Positions 63,454 to 64,000 of a stretch of DNA of 64,000 bases are shown here, in pieces (position 1 is the first letter of the stretch; every line of letters begins with the position of its first letter). This DNA comes from Candidatus Freyarchaeota archaeon (GTDB lineage Archaea > Asgardarchaeota > Jordiarchaeia > Jordiarchaeales > Jordiarchaeaceae), in assembly GCA_030587365.1 (NCBI GenBank), contig JAUQZE010000024.1, positions 1-64,000 on the forward strand. The letters run 5' to 3'. The translations under genes and the position numbers were made by a program. Under the pieces are notes generated by a model. The model was not told the DNA's origin. It did not search any database and saw only the letters and a program-made list of their open reading frames with translations.

Positions 63454-63675
63454 ATGGTGACGAAGGTAAGGGACTTAACGGTTGAAGAATTGCGGGCCTT
63501 GATATCAAATACTATTAAGGATACCTTGGAAGAGTTGATCGAAGACTTGTTTGCGCTTCCAAGTGAGGAGTATCTACGTTCAATTGAAGAAGCAAGAATG
63601 GATTACAAGGAAGGCAGAGTAAAGTGCCTTGAGGAAATCTTTGATGAAATGCCATTCACGAAGAACAAAAAATAA
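63454..63675 (+). CDS. Small antitoxin-like protein
   Basis: 73 residues: MVTKVRDLTVEELRALISNT, IKDTLEELIEDLFALPSEEY, LRSIEEARMDYKEGRVKCLEEIF. The acidic helices and DLTVEEL start are typical of small archaeal antitoxins paired with RelE/ParE toxins. AAGGAGG before ATG. No intact toxin follows: on the other strand at 63.68-63.77 kb there is only a RelE-like scrap (RVDHHYRVLYRD). Antitoxin assignment is by pattern. Confidence 0.6.
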   Translation: MVTKVRDLTVEELRALISNTIKDTLEELIEDLFALPSEEYLRSIEEARMDYKEGRVKCLEEIFDEMPFTKNKK

Positions 63676-63770
63676 CATGCACAGTAACCCATCCACACTG
63701 TCCCTGTAAAGCACCCGGTAATGGTGATCAACCCTGACAGCAATCCGAATAATTTGGCTTTCATAGGCTT

Positions 63771-64000
63771 TCATCCTAAGTGTCCCCTTAGGGCTCCGGC
63801 TTCTAGGATTTTTTCTTCCATTTTTGTTGGTTCGTTCTGTTTAAATAGTTTTACGATTTGTGTTGTTAGGTTTTGGTGTTCTTGGTTGGTTTCGAATTCG
63901 AATTCCTTGGCTATTTCTCGGATTTTTTCTGCTAGGCTTGGGTAGAGCAGTTTGAGATTGTCTTGGTTCAGATACTGGAGAGCTTGGGAGATGTGTTCGT
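63771..64000 (-). CDS. Unidentified repeated gene, 3' part (runs off window)
   Basis: Reverse strand, stop at 63771-63773. Encodes HISQALQYLNQDNLKLLYPSL, AEKIREIAKEFEFETNQEHQNLTTQIVKLFKQNEPTKMEEKILEAGALRGHLG. Second, open copy of the gene broken at 62919-63290. All-helical; function unknown. The small antitoxin-like gene lies between the copies. Confidence 0.65.
   Translation of the reverse strand, partial: EHISQALQYLNQDNLKLLYPSLAEKIREIAKEFEFETNQEHQNLTTQIVKLFKQNEPTKMEEKILEAGALRGHLG

Noticed and set aside
63580..63774. Reverse 64-residue frame as an intact RelE toxin
   Set aside because: Only the YRVLYRD segment looks RelE-like, and it overlaps the antitoxin-like gene; at best a relic.

Overview
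The window is archaeal: TATA-box promoters, Shine-Dalgarno sites with frequent GTG/TTG starts, intron-bearing tRNAs, an archaeo-eukaryotic primase-like protein, PAC2 and MTH1187-type proteins, and VapBC and HEPN/MNT pairs. Two things point, without proof, to an Asgard-type archaeon. One is a heterodisulfide-reductase subunit with several in-frame UGA codons at conserved cysteine positions plus a SECIS-like hairpin. The other is a surface receptor whose cytoplasmic part resembles the longin-like sensors common in that group. It is an accessory-rich chromosomal segment with many decayed gene copies.

Layout. 1-3.9 kb: toxin-antitoxin modules (partial MNT, DUF433/DUF5615, HTH/PIN), one intact Cas6-type endonuclease, a broken second copy of it and a solitary CRISPR repeat. 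4.0-6.8 kb: a structured ncRNA candidate with its own promoter, then a dense tRNA cluster with introns, an HNH gene lying between two matching tRNA halves, and an unusual number of C33 anticodon loops. 7.2-11.6 kb: a V4R-like protein, a decayed AbrB/VapC copy with a CRISPR repeat, and a sulfur-relay/redox run (TusA, DsrE, DsrF, DsrH, Lrp, peroxiredoxin, SagB-type oxidoreductase). 11.8-19.1 kb: CDF transporter, metallo-beta-lactamase fold protein, small membrane proteins, MtaA-like methyltransferase, SPL-like radical SAM protein, GH1 glycosidase. 19.3-21.7 kb: the HdrA-MvhD fusion read through four UGA codons.

21.8-34.3 kb: TPR protein, secreted anchored protein, VapB with a broken VapC, cupin, lysine-rich micro-ORF, P-type ATPase, primase-like protein, thiamine-binding protein, then three tandem alpha/beta hydrolases followed by an HNH gene and relics of two neighbouring families. 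34.5-40.7 kb: a DtxR-type regulator with a FeoA-like domain behind two palindromic operators, a split FeoB, an EamA transporter and an M24 peptidase. 41-46.4 kb: a one-spacer CRISPR remnant, AbrB with a frameshifted VapC, a DUF438/hemerythrin/PAS sensor, a DUF6448-like protein with a CDF transporter, and a protein with 46-residue repeats and a zinc ribbon.

46.8-64 kb: an unrecognised winged-helix-like protein, zinc-ribbon proteins, a phosphoesterase, YjbQ, GDPD, a methyltransferase, a tandem thiolase pair in which one member lacks both catalytic cysteines, a radical SAM protein, a HEPN/MNT pair, the large receptor, PAC2, an unrecognised 371-residue protein, and two copies of an unidentified gene at the right edge.

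Working together: the iron module (regulator, FeoB halves) is a likely self-regulated unit; the Tus/Dsr genes form a sulfur-transfer operon; the thiolases suggest acyl-CoA metabolism; HdrA-MvhD suggests flavin-based electron transfer, with no HdrB/HdrC or hydrogenase gene in view.
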